Shown: positions 8,333 to 16,673 of the stretch, one piece after another | Position numbering within the stretch: position 1 is the stretch's first letter | How the letters are laid out: every line of letters begins with the position of its first letter | DNA from: Roseomonas elaeocarpi | GTDB taxonomy: Bacteria; Pseudomonadota; Alphaproteobacteria; Acetobacterales; Acetobacteraceae | Assembly (NCBI RefSeq): GCF_042433915.1 | Contig: NZ_JBHLUN010000013.1 | Span: 1 to 64,000 of the forward strand | Length of the DNA: 64,000 nucleotides | Direction of reading: 5' to 3' | Notes under the pieces: generated by a model | Told to the model about the DNA's origin: nothing | The model's database searches: none | The model's input: the letters and a program-made list of their open reading frames with translations, nothing else | Program-made: the position numbers and the translations under genes

Positions 8333-9238
8333 TCACGGCGAGGCGGCTGCCACCGCGTCGCCGTCGGCGGCGCAGCAGTCCAGGATCCAGTCGCGGAATA
8401 CCCTCATCGCCTCGCTCAGCGGGCGTGAATGGAGGCGCGTCAGCCAGTAGCGGCCGGTGCTGACCTCGGTCGCGAAGGGCTGTTGCAGCCGCGTCTCCCA
8501 CGCCGCGTGGCGGAACAGCCGCGCCGGCAGCAGGGCGACGCCGTGTCCCTGCGCCGCAGCCTCGGCCAGCGCCAGCGAGGAGTCGAAGACCGGCCCACGC
8601 AGCGGCGGGCAGGCGGCGCCGGCGGCGGCGAACCAGCGCGTCCACTCGTCGGCGCGGTAGGAGCGCAGCAGCACCTCCCGCCCCAGCCCTCCCGGGGTCG
8701 GCGCCAACAGGCGCTCCGCCACGGCGGGCGCGCAGAGCGGCGTCAGCGGCGCCTCGAACAGCGGCAGCGCCTCGGTGCCGTGCCAGGCACCGTCGCCGAA
8801 GCGGATCGCCCCGTCCAGCCCTTCGCCCGCCAGGTCCACGCGGTTGTTGTTGGTCAGGATGCGCAGGTCCACGAAGGGATGCGCCGCGGTGAAGCCGCTC
8901 AGCCGCGGCAGCAGCCAGCCGATCGCGAAGGTGCCCACCACGCCCAGCGTCAGAACCTCCCGCACACGGCCGTCGCGAAAGCGTTCCAGCGTGCGGCCGA
9001 TGCGTTCGAAGCTTTCGGCCAGCACGGGCACCAGCGCCTGCGCCTCGTCGGTGAGCGCCAGGCCACGCGGCAGGCGGCGGAACAGCGGCACGCGCAGGAT
9101 CGCCTCGAGCTTCTTCACTTGGTGGCTGATCGCGGCCGGAGTGACGCAGAGCTCATCCGCCGCGCGCACGAAGCTGAGGTTGCGCGCCGCGGCCTCGAAG
9201 GCGCGCAGGGCATTGAGCGGGAGGTTGGACGGCAGCAT
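8333..9238 (-). CDS. LysR-family regulator, GcvA/AmpR-like, divergent from beta-lactamase
   Basis: A 301-residue LysR-type regulator. The N-terminal winged helix (LNALRAFEAAARNLSFVRAADELCVTPAAISHQVKKLE) is of the GcvA/AmpR kind, followed by the LysR substrate-binding domain (ALPLFEAPLTPLCAPAVAERLL, GHGVALLPARLF). It is divergently transcribed from a class A beta-lactamase across 112 bases, the classic ampR-bla arrangement. In known cases the LysR protein senses cell-wall muropeptides and switches the beta-lactamase gene on. A TTAG-N5-CTAA dyad lies in the shared region. Function as an AmpR is inferred from context; a generic GcvA-like regulator is the alternative. Confidence 0.92.
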   Translation of the reverse strand: MLPSNLPLNALRAFEAAARNLSFVRAADELCVTPAAISHQVKKLEAILRVPLFRRLPRGLALTDEAQALVPVLAESFERIGRTLERFRDGRVREVLTLGVVGTFAIGWLLPRLSGFTAAHPFVDLRILTNNNRVDLAGEGLDGAIRFGDGAWHGTEALPLFEAPLTPLCAPAVAERLLAPTPGGLGREVLLRSYRADEWTRWFAAAGAACPPLRGPVFDSSLALAEAAAQGHGVALLPARLFRHAAWETRLQQPFATEVSTGRYWLTRLHSRPLSEAMRVFRDWILDCCAADGDAVAAASP

Positions 9239-9256
9239 CCGGACGGCTCGCGAGAC

Positions 9257-9269
9257 TTAGTTTTGCTAA
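9257..9269. promoter_or_regulatory. Candidate LysR operator between ampR-like gene and beta-lactamase
   Basis: TTAG (9257-9260) and CTAA (9266-9269) form an inverted repeat with a 5-base spacer, 20 bases from the LysR start and 82 bases from the beta-lactamase start. The sequence TTTTGCTAAA resembles the CTGCTAAAT-type sites reported for AmpR/GcvA regulators. A second dyad, TTCG-N8-CGAA, lies nearer the beta-lactamase gene. Function is inferred from position. Confidence 0.5.
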
Positions 9270-9350
9270 ACCTTTCCACGAGGCTTCGTCGTTTGTCGAA
9301 CCCCGCCCGCCGCGTGCATCTGGCGGCGTTGCCGGAGGGGGAACAACACG

Positions 9351-10250
9351 ATGAACAGCACCAGGCGCGGCGTGATGCTGGGCGGGATGGGCTTGCTGGG
9401 TTGCGGCCTGGGCGCCGGAACGGGGCAGGCGGCGGCGCAGGCCGGCGGGGAGATCCCGGGCCTGCGGGCGAAGCTGGCGGAGATCGAGCGGCGCGCGGGC
9501 GGCCGCCTGGGAGTGGGGGTGTTCGACGCGAACACCGGCCGCACGGCCGGTCACCGCCTGGATGAGCGCTTCCCGATGTACAGCACCTTCAAGCTGCTGG
9601 CCGCGGCGGCGATCCTCCAGCGGGTGGACCGCGGGTCGGAAAAGCTGGACCGCCGCATCCGCTTCACGCGGGAGGAGGTCGTGACCTACTCACCCGAAAC
9701 CACGAAGCACGTCGGCGGCGACGGCATGACTTTGGCCGCGATCTGCGAGGCCGGGCTGACGCTCAGCGACAACACGGCCGGCAACCTCATGCTCGGCGCG
9801 ATCGGTGGGCCGCCGGCGATCACCGCCTTTGCCCGGTCAGTGGGCGACCGAGAGAGCCGGCTCGACCGGACGGAGCCGACGTTGAACGAGGTGCCGCCCG
9901 GCGAAGTGCGCGACACCACGACGCCGGGTGCCTTTCTCCAGGCACTGCGCGCGGTGCTGCTGGGTGACGCACTGTCGGCGGCGTCGCGCGAGCAGCTCCA
10001 TGCCTGGCTGCGCGCCAACAAGACCGGCGACACCCGTATCAAGGCCGGGCTGCCGGCGGGTTGGCGCATCGGTGACAAGACCGGCTCGGGCGAGGCGGAG
10101 AACGGCAACGACGTCGCGATCCTCTGGCCGCCGGAGGGAAAGCCGGTGATCCTGTGCGGCTACGTCTACGGCGCGAATGGCGGCCGGGATGCGGTCAACG
10201 CCGCGCTGGCGGCGGTGGGGGCTGTGGTGGCGGAGAGCGTCGTGGGGTGA
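9351..10250 (+). CDS. bla: Class A beta-lactamase
   Basis: A 299-residue class A serine beta-lactamase. All catalytic motifs are present: STFK (nucleophile Ser near residue 78 with Lys three later), SDN near 138, EPTLN (general-base Glu of the omega loop) near 173, and KTGSG near 243. The N-terminus MNSTRRGVMLGGMGLLG is a twin-arginine type signal, so export is likely through Tat, as in several alphaproteobacterial and mycobacterial class A enzymes. The mature protein would begin after about residue 30. The start is supported by GGAGGGGGAACAACACG upstream. It sits divergent to an AmpR-like regulator, which suggests inducible expression. Spectrum cannot be read from sequence. Confidence 0.96.
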   Translation: MNSTRRGVMLGGMGLLGCGLGAGTGQAAAQAGGEIPGLRAKLAEIERRAGGRLGVGVFDANTGRTAGHRLDERFPMYSTFKLLAAAAILQRVDRGSEKLDRRIRFTREEVVTYSPETTKHVGGDGMTLAAICEAGLTLSDNTAGNLMLGAIGGPPAITAFARSVGDRESRLDRTEPTLNEVPPGEVRDTTTPGAFLQALRAVLLGDALSAASREQLHAWLRANKTGDTRIKAGLPAGWRIGDKTGSGEAENGNDVAILWPPEGKPVILCGYVYGANGGRDAVNAALAAVGAVVAESVVG

Positions 10251-10634
10251 TGTTCGGGCGTGGTGCCGTTCGGGGGATGGCTCCGCCTTCCCCCGGACCC
10301 CTAGCCGCCAGGAACCTGAGGTTCCTGGACCTCCCGGGAAGGGGCGCCTCAGGCTCAGGCGCCTGCTTTCTCGGTCGGCTCACGCCGGAGAGCCTGGCTC
10401 TCCGGCGACTGCAAGCGCAGCCCGCACGACCTAATAGACTTCTTGCCTACCCTACCTCACGGCGCACACTACCGGATCAGCCCGCAGTGCTCCGGCTAGC
10501 CGAGCGGCACCAAACTCCAGGCGGGGTCTCGGGGTGGCCCTGCCACCCTGAGCAGAAAGGGGCCGGGAAAGGCAGCGCCTTTCCTGGCCACGGCGCCGCG
10601 CAGGAAGCGCCGCGCCGTGGGAAGGCGCCTGGCC
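10251..10634. other. Convergent intergenic region filled with hairpins
   Basis: The 384 bases between the stop of bla (+) and the stop of ahcY (-) contain no plausible gene. Most of the region, 10271-10620, is a chain of inverted repeats (separate entry). A less structured middle stretch, 10410-10525, shows nothing recognisable. As a convergent gap, it is where bidirectional termination would be expected, yet no T-runs follow the stems. Confidence 0.65.
10271..10620. repeat. Hairpin island B: seven short-loop inverted repeats
   Basis: Read directly: an imperfect stem at 10271-10295; a 9-bp stem with TGA loop at 10308-10328; a 7-bp stem GGCGCCT/AGGCGCC at 10343-10363; an 11-bp stem with CTG loop at 10383-10407; an 11-bp stem with one G-U pair and CCT loop at 10528-10552; a 13-bp stem with one G-U pair and AGC loop at 10561-10589; and a 9-bp stem at 10588-10620. 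Four of the seven have 3-base loops. The motif CCCCCGGACCCC at 10290-10301 recurs in the island at 12.2 kb. Confidence 0.75.
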
Positions 10635-12047
<1,413 letters not shown>

Positions 12048-12113
12048 GGTGAACCGGGCCTCGGCGCTGTGGAATTGCGGCCCCTCTTAGCCCGGCCAAG
12101 CTCGAAAGTCACG

Positions 12114-12131
12114 TATCAAGATATCTTTATA
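12114..12131 (-). promoter_or_regulatory. SahR-like palindromic operator upstream of ahcY
   Basis: TATCAAGATATCTTTATA is palindromic except at one mirrored position and has a perfect AAGATATCTT core. In a region of about 70% GC this AT-rich palindrome stands out. SahR, an ArsR-family repressor that responds to SAH, is known from comparative genomics to bind palindromes of this AT-rich form upstream of ahcY and methionine-cycle genes in Proteobacteria. The site lies 67 bases before the ahcY start and could overlap a -10 element. No sahR gene is in the window, so the regulator is inferred. Confidence 0.55.
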
Positions 12132-12210
12132 TGGTGCGCCGAGGGGCGTCACCTGAGTAGGCACCTTCCTGACCATGGCCGTGGCAGGATCGGGCCTGAC
12201 GCGTCCCGGA

Positions 12211-12443
12211 GGAGAGAAGGAATTCTCTCCCCCGGACCCCGACTCATCTTTCTTTGGGGCGCTGCCGCGGGAAGGTGGCCAAGGCCGTGCGCTCCGGGTC
12301 CATGACCCGGAGCAGGGAACATCGCGGCGCTGGTTGAAAGAAGCTTCTTCGCTTCGCGACCGCTCACAACCGCCCTGCGGCAGCGTCCCGAAAAGATGAG
12401 GGGCGAGGGTCCGGGGAGGGGGAGAACACCTTCTCCCCCTCCC
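12211..12443. repeat. Hairpin island C: imperfect long inverted repeat
   Basis: An 8-bp stem at 12211-12230 (GGAGAGAA/TTCTCTCC), a perfect 10-bp stem with CAT loop at 12291-12313, and a perfect 13-bp stem at 12414-12443 (loop CACC) are visible. Beyond these, the left part (about 12223-12275) matches the reverse complement of the right part (about 12372-12426) in shared blocks CCGGACCC, CTCATCTTT, CGCTGCCGC. The whole island is therefore an imperfect inverted repeat of about 200 bases centred near the 10-bp hairpin. This is the form expected of a small palindromic repeat element. It follows the MFS stop codon. Confidence 0.65.
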
Positions 12444-12469
12444 TGGGGCGACCACTCGCGCCCGGGCGC

Positions 12470-13840
12470 TCAGACGGCGCGCGGCTTGGCCAGCATCGGT
12501 GCCGCGGCCACCCCGCCGCCGGGGCCGCCGAAGGTAAAGCGCTCGATCTTGCCCACGATGAACCAGTAGCTCAGCACCGCCAGGATGCCGTGGAGACCCA
12601 CGAAGAGCAGGGCGCCGTTGAACGAGGCGCTCGACTCCAGGATGTAGCCGATGGCCACCGGCATGATGATGCCGCCGACGCTGCCGGCCGCGTTGAACAG
12701 CCCGCCGGTCAGGCCGATCGCCTCGCGCGGGGCGGTGTCGGCCACCACGGTCCAGCCGAGCGAGCCGAAGCCCTTGCCGAAGAAGGCCGCACACATCAGT
12801 CCGACCACCATGCCGTTGGCGTCGGTGTAGTTGCACAGGATGATGCTGGCGCTCAGCACCAGGCCGATGGTGATCGGCACCTTGCGCGCGAGGCTGAGCG
12901 AGCCGGTGCGGCGCAGGAGCCAGTCCGAGAAGAAGCCGGTGGAAACGCCGCCGACGCAGCCGCAGATCGCCGGCAGCGAGGCGATGAAGCCGGCCTGCAG
13001 GATGGAGAAGTGCCGCGCCTGCACGAGGTAGGTCGGGAACCAGGAGATGAAGAAGGTACTGATCGAGGCGATGCAGTACTGGCCGAGGAAGATGCCCACC
13101 AGCATCCGGCTGCGCAGCAGCTGTCCGATCGACACCTCGTTGCCCTTGGGCGCAGCCGGACTGGCCGAGGGGGCGCCGCCCAGTTCCGTCAGCGCGCCGC
13201 CCGCGCGGATATAGCTGATCTCGGCCGGGGTCACGCGCGGGTGCTGCGCCGGCGCGTAGTAGACCAGCGCCCAGACCAGCGCGAGGATGAGGCCGATCGC
13301 GCCCATCACGCTGAAGATGTGCTCCCACCCCATGACGTGGTTCAGCCAGCCCATCAGCGGCGTGAACACCGCCAGCGAGACGTACTGCGCGGAGTTGAAG
13401 ATGGCGCCGGCCACGCCGCGCTCATCGGAAGGGAACCAGGCCGCGATGATGCGGGCCGAGGCCGGGGTGACCGGTGCTTCCAGCAGGCCCAGCAGGAAGC
13501 GCAGCGCGAAGAGTGCCACCACCGGAAAGGCCACGTAGCCCACGCCGCTCATCAGCAGGGTGGCGAAGGACCAGCCGGCGAGGCCCGCCAGGATCGCGAC
13601 CTTGGCGCCGGTGCGGTCCACCAGGTAGCCCGAGGGCACCTGGGCGATGAAGTAGCTCCAGGAAAAGGCCGAGAAGAGCCAGCCGAGATCGGCCGGACTG
13701 ATGCCCAGGTCGTGCGTGATGCTGGGTCCCGCCACCGACAGGGTGGCGCGGTCGCCGGTGCTGAGCGCCAGCACGAGGGTGATCAACGCCAGCACGTAGA
13801 AGCGCTGGTGACCCGCGCGCGGCGGGTTCGCATCGTTCAT
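12470..13840 (-). CDS. MFS transporter, anion:cation symporter (sugar-acid) family
   Basis: A 456-residue inner-membrane permease with about 12 hydrophobic segments. The N-terminus (YVLALITLVLALSTGDRATLSVAGPSITHDLGISPADLGWLFSAF) and the loop signature GYLVDRTGAKVAI are those of the ACS family, whose members carry glucarate, galactarate, galactonate or hexuronates with protons. It lies downstream of an enolase-superfamily dehydratase on the same strand (209-base gap), which supports uptake of an aldonic or aldaric acid that the dehydratase then attacks. The start is the only ATG before the first membrane segment. The substrate itself cannot be assigned. Confidence 0.9.
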   Translation of the reverse strand: MNDANPPRAGHQRFYVLALITLVLALSTGDRATLSVAGPSITHDLGISPADLGWLFSAFSWSYFIAQVPSGYLVDRTGAKVAILAGLAGWSFATLLMSGVGYVAFPVVALFALRFLLGLLEAPVTPASARIIAAWFPSDERGVAGAIFNSAQYVSLAVFTPLMGWLNHVMGWEHIFSVMGAIGLILALVWALVYYAPAQHPRVTPAEISYIRAGGALTELGGAPSASPAAPKGNEVSIGQLLRSRMLVGIFLGQYCIASISTFFISWFPTYLVQARHFSILQAGFIASLPAICGCVGGVSTGFFSDWLLRRTGSLSLARKVPITIGLVLSASIILCNYTDANGMVVGLMCAAFFGKGFGSLGWTVVADTAPREAIGLTGGLFNAAGSVGGIIMPVAIGYILESSASFNGALLFVGLHGILAVLSYWFIVGKIERFTFGGPGGGVAAAPMLAKPRAV

Positions 13841-14016
13841 GGAGAGATTCCTTAAGCCTTCTGGAGCGTCGTGCGCGGCCGTGCATCGGCCGCTGCTGCT
13901 TGGTTCGCGGGCGGGTCCTCTGCGCCCGGATTCTCAGACCCGAGTTTTCGCGACCGTGTTCTCTCGTCGGGGAGGCGGTGCCGTCGGGCCTGCGCTTGGC
14001 CCCCGCCAGAGTGTCG

Positions 14017-14042
14017 CGGGGCGGCGCCGGCACGCCGCCCCG
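14017..14042 (-). terminator. Strong hairpin just after the dehydratase stop
   Basis: CGGGGCGGCG (14017-14026) and CGCCGCCCCG (14033-14042) form a perfect 10-bp GC stem with a 6-base loop, seven bases beyond the stop codon of the minus-strand dehydratase. No T-run follows, so it may reduce read-through or protect the 3' end rather than terminate fully. A second hairpin, GCGGCCG/CGGCCGC, is at 13875-13893 in the same gap. Confidence 0.45.
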
Positions 14043-14049
14043 TGACGCC

Positions 14050-15267
14050 TCACATAAACGCGGTGGAACCGTCCGGGCGCGTGGGAACCTTGCGCTCCCA
14101 GTGCACGTAGTTGTCGGTCTGCAGGTATTCCTCATCGATCTCGACGCCCCAGCCCGGACGGTCCGGCCGCAGCGCGAGGTAGCCGTCCACCGGCAGGTAC
14201 GGGTCCTTCACGTAGCGCGCCTCGCCATGGGTCTGGCCGCTGACCCCGCTGCGGCGCTGGGAGGCCGCGCCGTCGCCGCCCTCGAAGCCGTAGATCGGCC
14301 CCATCGGCAGGCGGTATTCCAGGATGCGGAAGTTGGGCTGCGCGGCGCTGAAGTGCAGGTTCACCGCGGTGGCGAGCGGCCCCATCGGGTTGTGCGGCGC
14401 AACCGTGACGTGGTGCGCCTCGGCGATGGCCGCGATCTTGCGCATCTCCAGCAACCCGCCGACCACGCAGATGTCGGGCTGGATGATGTCGCAGCCGCGC
14501 ACCTGCAGCAGGCGCAGGAACTCGAAGCGGCTGTAGAGGGATTCACCGGTGGCCAGCGTGCACTGCAGGCCTCGCTTGAGCTCGCCCCAGTTCTCGAAGT
14601 TCTCAGGGCGCAGCGGCTCCTCGAAGAACAGCGGGTCATAGGGGGCGAGGGCATTGCCGAGCTGGATCGCCTGCGTCGTCTCGAAGATCTTGGCGTGCGC
14701 GTCGAAGGCGATGTCGTAGCTGTTGTCCACGGTTTCGCGCAGCTGGCGGAAGTACTCGGCGCTGGTGCGCACGACCTCGCCCCAGCGGTTGCGGTGCATG
14801 TCGACACGGTAGGGGCTGAGCTTGAAGGCCGAGAAGCCCCAGCCCTCGCGCAGCGCATCCATCTCGTCCCGGGCCTGGATCGGGTCGGGCGCGGTGTAGA
14901 CGCCGGCGTAGACGCGCACCTTGTCGCGCGCGTTGCCGCCCAGCAGCATATAGACCGGCACGCCCAGCGCCTTGGCGGAGATGTCCCACAGGCAGTGGTC
15001 GATGGCCGAGATCGCGGCCAAGCCCAGCGCGCCGGGTGGGAAGCGCGACTGCTGCATCAGCAGCTGGATCAGGTACTCGATGCGGCGCGGATCATGGCCG
15101 GCGATGAAGTTCGCGAAGTAGTCGAGGAGCGGGATCAGCGCCCGGTCCGGCCCGTGGTTGTAGCACTCGCCCCAGCCGGTCAGCCCATCGTCGGTGTCGA
15201 TGGCGACCAGCACGCGCGGCCGGTCCTTGTCGCGCGTCATATAGGCGCGCAGGCGCTCGATTCGCAT
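14050..15267 (-). CDS. Mandelate racemase/muconate lactonizing enzyme family protein (sugar-acid dehydratase)
   Basis: A 405-residue enolase-superfamily enzyme. Metal-binding and catalytic regions are recognisable: AFKLSPYRVD on the second-strand region, DIAFDAHAK (Asp ligand) near 200, FFEEPLRPEN (Glu ligand) near 225, TLATGESLYSRFEF (Glu ligand) near 250, QPDICVVGGLLEMRKIAAIAEAHHVTVAPHNPMGP with the base His near 300. This pattern is that of acid-sugar dehydratases such as D-galactonate or D-mannonate/gluconate dehydratase. The exact acid sugar is not decided. It is followed by an ACS-family MFS transporter, suggesting a two-gene uptake and dehydration unit. A palindrome lies 113 bases upstream. 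No aldolase or kinase for a 2-keto-3-deoxy product is adjacent. Confidence 0.88.
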   Translation of the reverse strand: MRIERLRAYMTRDKDRPRVLVAIDTDDGLTGWGECYNHGPDRALIPLLDYFANFIAGHDPRRIEYLIQLLMQQSRFPPGALGLAAISAIDHCLWDISAKALGVPVYMLLGGNARDKVRVYAGVYTAPDPIQARDEMDALREGWGFSAFKLSPYRVDMHRNRWGEVVRTSAEYFRQLRETVDNSYDIAFDAHAKIFETTQAIQLGNALAPYDPLFFEEPLRPENFENWGELKRGLQCTLATGESLYSRFEFLRLLQVRGCDIIQPDICVVGGLLEMRKIAAIAEAHHVTVAPHNPMGPLATAVNLHFSAAQPNFRILEYRLPMGPIYGFEGGDGAASQRRSGVSGQTHGEARYVKDPYLPVDGYLALRPDRPGWGVEIDEEYLQTDNYVHWERKVPTRPDGSTAFM

Positions 15268-15379
15268 TCTTGGTGTCCTCCCCTCCCGCCGAGGGTTGGA
15301 AGGAGGGAACCCTCCTGCCCCACGGCCTGTCCGGAAGGAGGCCGCGGGGCGTGAAAAAATGCAAACTGCAATATCAGTT

Positions 15380-15397
15380 CATGAAGTGATCTTCATG
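15380..15397 (-). promoter_or_regulatory. Palindromic operator candidate upstream of the dehydratase/MFS unit
   Basis: CATGAAG (15380-15386) and CTTCATG (15391-15397) form a perfect 7-bp inverted repeat with TGAT between. The local sequence (about 15350-15400) is unusually AT-rich and also holds a TGCA-N3-TGCA motif. Position, 113 bases before the dehydratase start and in the gap that separates it from the EPS locus, suggests binding by a GntR- or IclR-type regulator; none is encoded next to it. Confidence 0.45.
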
Positions 15398-15502
15398 TTC
15401 TGGGCCGTACGTGGCGACCCATGGCCCCCCGCGCCGGGGCATTCCGCACTCCGCAGCAGGTTCCGCCGGCCAGCCTCAGGCCAGCCGGCGCCGTTGCTTC
15501 TT

Positions 15503-16654
15503 TCAGAGAGCCGAAAGCACCGCCTGCGACACACGGTCCACCTGCTCCTCGTCGAGGTAGGGGTGCATCGGCAGGCTGAGGATGCGGGTGCACAGCATCT
15601 CGCTCACCGGCAGGGCAGGGCGTCCGGCATGGTGGTCGCGATAGGCGGGCTGCGCGTGTAGCGGCAGCGGGTAGTACACGCCGGTCGGCACGGCGGCCGC
15701 CTTGCAGGCCTCCTGCACGCGGGTGCGCGCCGCGGTGTCGGGCAGCAGGATGGAATACAGGCCCCAGGCGCTCTCGGCGCCGTCGCGCACCTGCTGCAGC
15801 TGCACCTTGCCGCCCAGGCGATCGGCGTACCAGCCGGCGGCACGGGCGCGGCTCCGCAGCTCCTCCTCGAACAGCGGCAGCTTGCACAGCAGCACCGCGG
15901 CCTGGATCGTGTCGAGCCGGCCGTTCATGCCGGTGCGCAGCACCTCGTAGCGCTGCTTGCCCTCGCCGTGGGTGCGCAGCGAACGGTAGAGTTCCGCCTT
16001 CTCGGCGCTGTCGGTCAGGATCGCGCCGCCGTCGCCGTAGCAGCCCAGAGTCTTGGTGGGATAGAAGCTCAGCGCCGCGGCGCCGCCCCAGCGGCCGAGG
16101 CGCTTGCCGTCCAGCGCCGCTCCGAAGGCCTGCGCCGCATCGTCGAGGGCGAACATGCCCTCTTCCGCGCAGATCCGCTCGATCGCGGGCCAGTCCGCGG
16201 GCAGGCCGAACAGGTCCACGCCGATCACCGCGCGCGGCCGCAGCTTACCCTCCGCCTTGACCGCGGCGATGCGGCGCTTCAGGTCGGCGATGTCGATGTT
16301 GAAGGTGCCCGGCTCCACGTCCACGAAGACCGGCGTGGCGCCCAGAACCAGCGGCACCTCGGCGGTCGCGGTATAGGTGAAGGCCGGCAGGAACACCGCG
16401 TCGCCGCGGCCCACGCCTTCGCCCATCATCACGATCTGCAGTGCGTCCGTGCCGGAGGACACGCCCACCGCGTGCGCGCAGCCGGCGAACCCGGCCAGCT
16501 TGCTTTCCAGCTCATCCACCTCGGGGCCCTGCACGAAGCGCCCGGAATCGAGGACGTGGGCGATGCGGCGGTCCAGCTCCTCGCGGATCAGGCGCTGCTG
16601 CGCCTTCATGTCGAACAGGGCGATGGGGCGGGCGGCGGCGGCAACGGCGTTCAT
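15503..16654 (-). CDS. DegT/DnrJ/EryC1/StrS aminotransferase, WbpE-like
   Basis: A 383-residue PLP-dependent sugar aminotransferase. The fold-type I motifs are clear: SSGTDALQIVMMG, AFTYTATAEVPLVLGATPVFVDVEPGTFNID, DDAAQAFGA, and SFYPTKTLGCYGDGGAI with the PLP-binding Lys near residue 190. Several stretches (NGRLDTIQAAVLLCKLPLFEEE, GVYYPLPLHAQPAY, LSLPMHPYL) are those seen in Pseudomonas WbpE, which aminates the 3-keto group of UDP-2-acetamido-hexuronic acid. It is the last gene of the EPS operon and lies 19 bases after a WbpA-like dehydrogenase, which strengthens the WbpE reading. The ATG at 16654 aligns with family starts; an upstream extension is arginine-rich non-homologous sequence. Confidence 0.92.
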   Translation of the reverse strand: MNAVAAAARPIALFDMKAQQRLIREELDRRIAHVLDSGRFVQGPEVDELESKLAGFAGCAHAVGVSSGTDALQIVMMGEGVGRGDAVFLPAFTYTATAEVPLVLGATPVFVDVEPGTFNIDIADLKRRIAAVKAEGKLRPRAVIGVDLFGLPADWPAIERICAEEGMFALDDAAQAFGAALDGKRLGRWGGAAALSFYPTKTLGCYGDGGAILTDSAEKAELYRSLRTHGEGKQRYEVLRTGMNGRLDTIQAAVLLCKLPLFEEELRSRARAAGWYADRLGGKVQLQQVRDGAESAWGLYSILLPDTAARTRVQEACKAAAVPTGVYYPLPLHAQPAYRDHHAGRPALPVSEMLCTRILSLPMHPYLDEEQVDRVSQAVLSAL

Positions 16655-16673
16655 ACGGGTCCCAGCAGGTGGT

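Larger units (their letters stand above)
12048..12469. other. Intergenic region upstream of ahcY: leader, operator and hairpin island
   Basis: The 422 bases between the ahcY start and the end of the MFS gene contain no credible gene. From left to right: a 66-base leader of ahcY in which CCGGGC (12054-12059) can pair with GCCCGG (12090-12095); the palindrome at 12114-12131; a plain stretch to about 12205; and the inverted-repeat island at 12211-12443. Confidence 0.65.

Noticed and set aside
12048..12113. Possible SAH riboswitch in the ahcY leader, since CCGGGC and GCCCGG can pair
   Set aside because: The conserved SAH riboswitch core is not present and the leader is only about 66 bases; the palindrome upstream explains regulation better.
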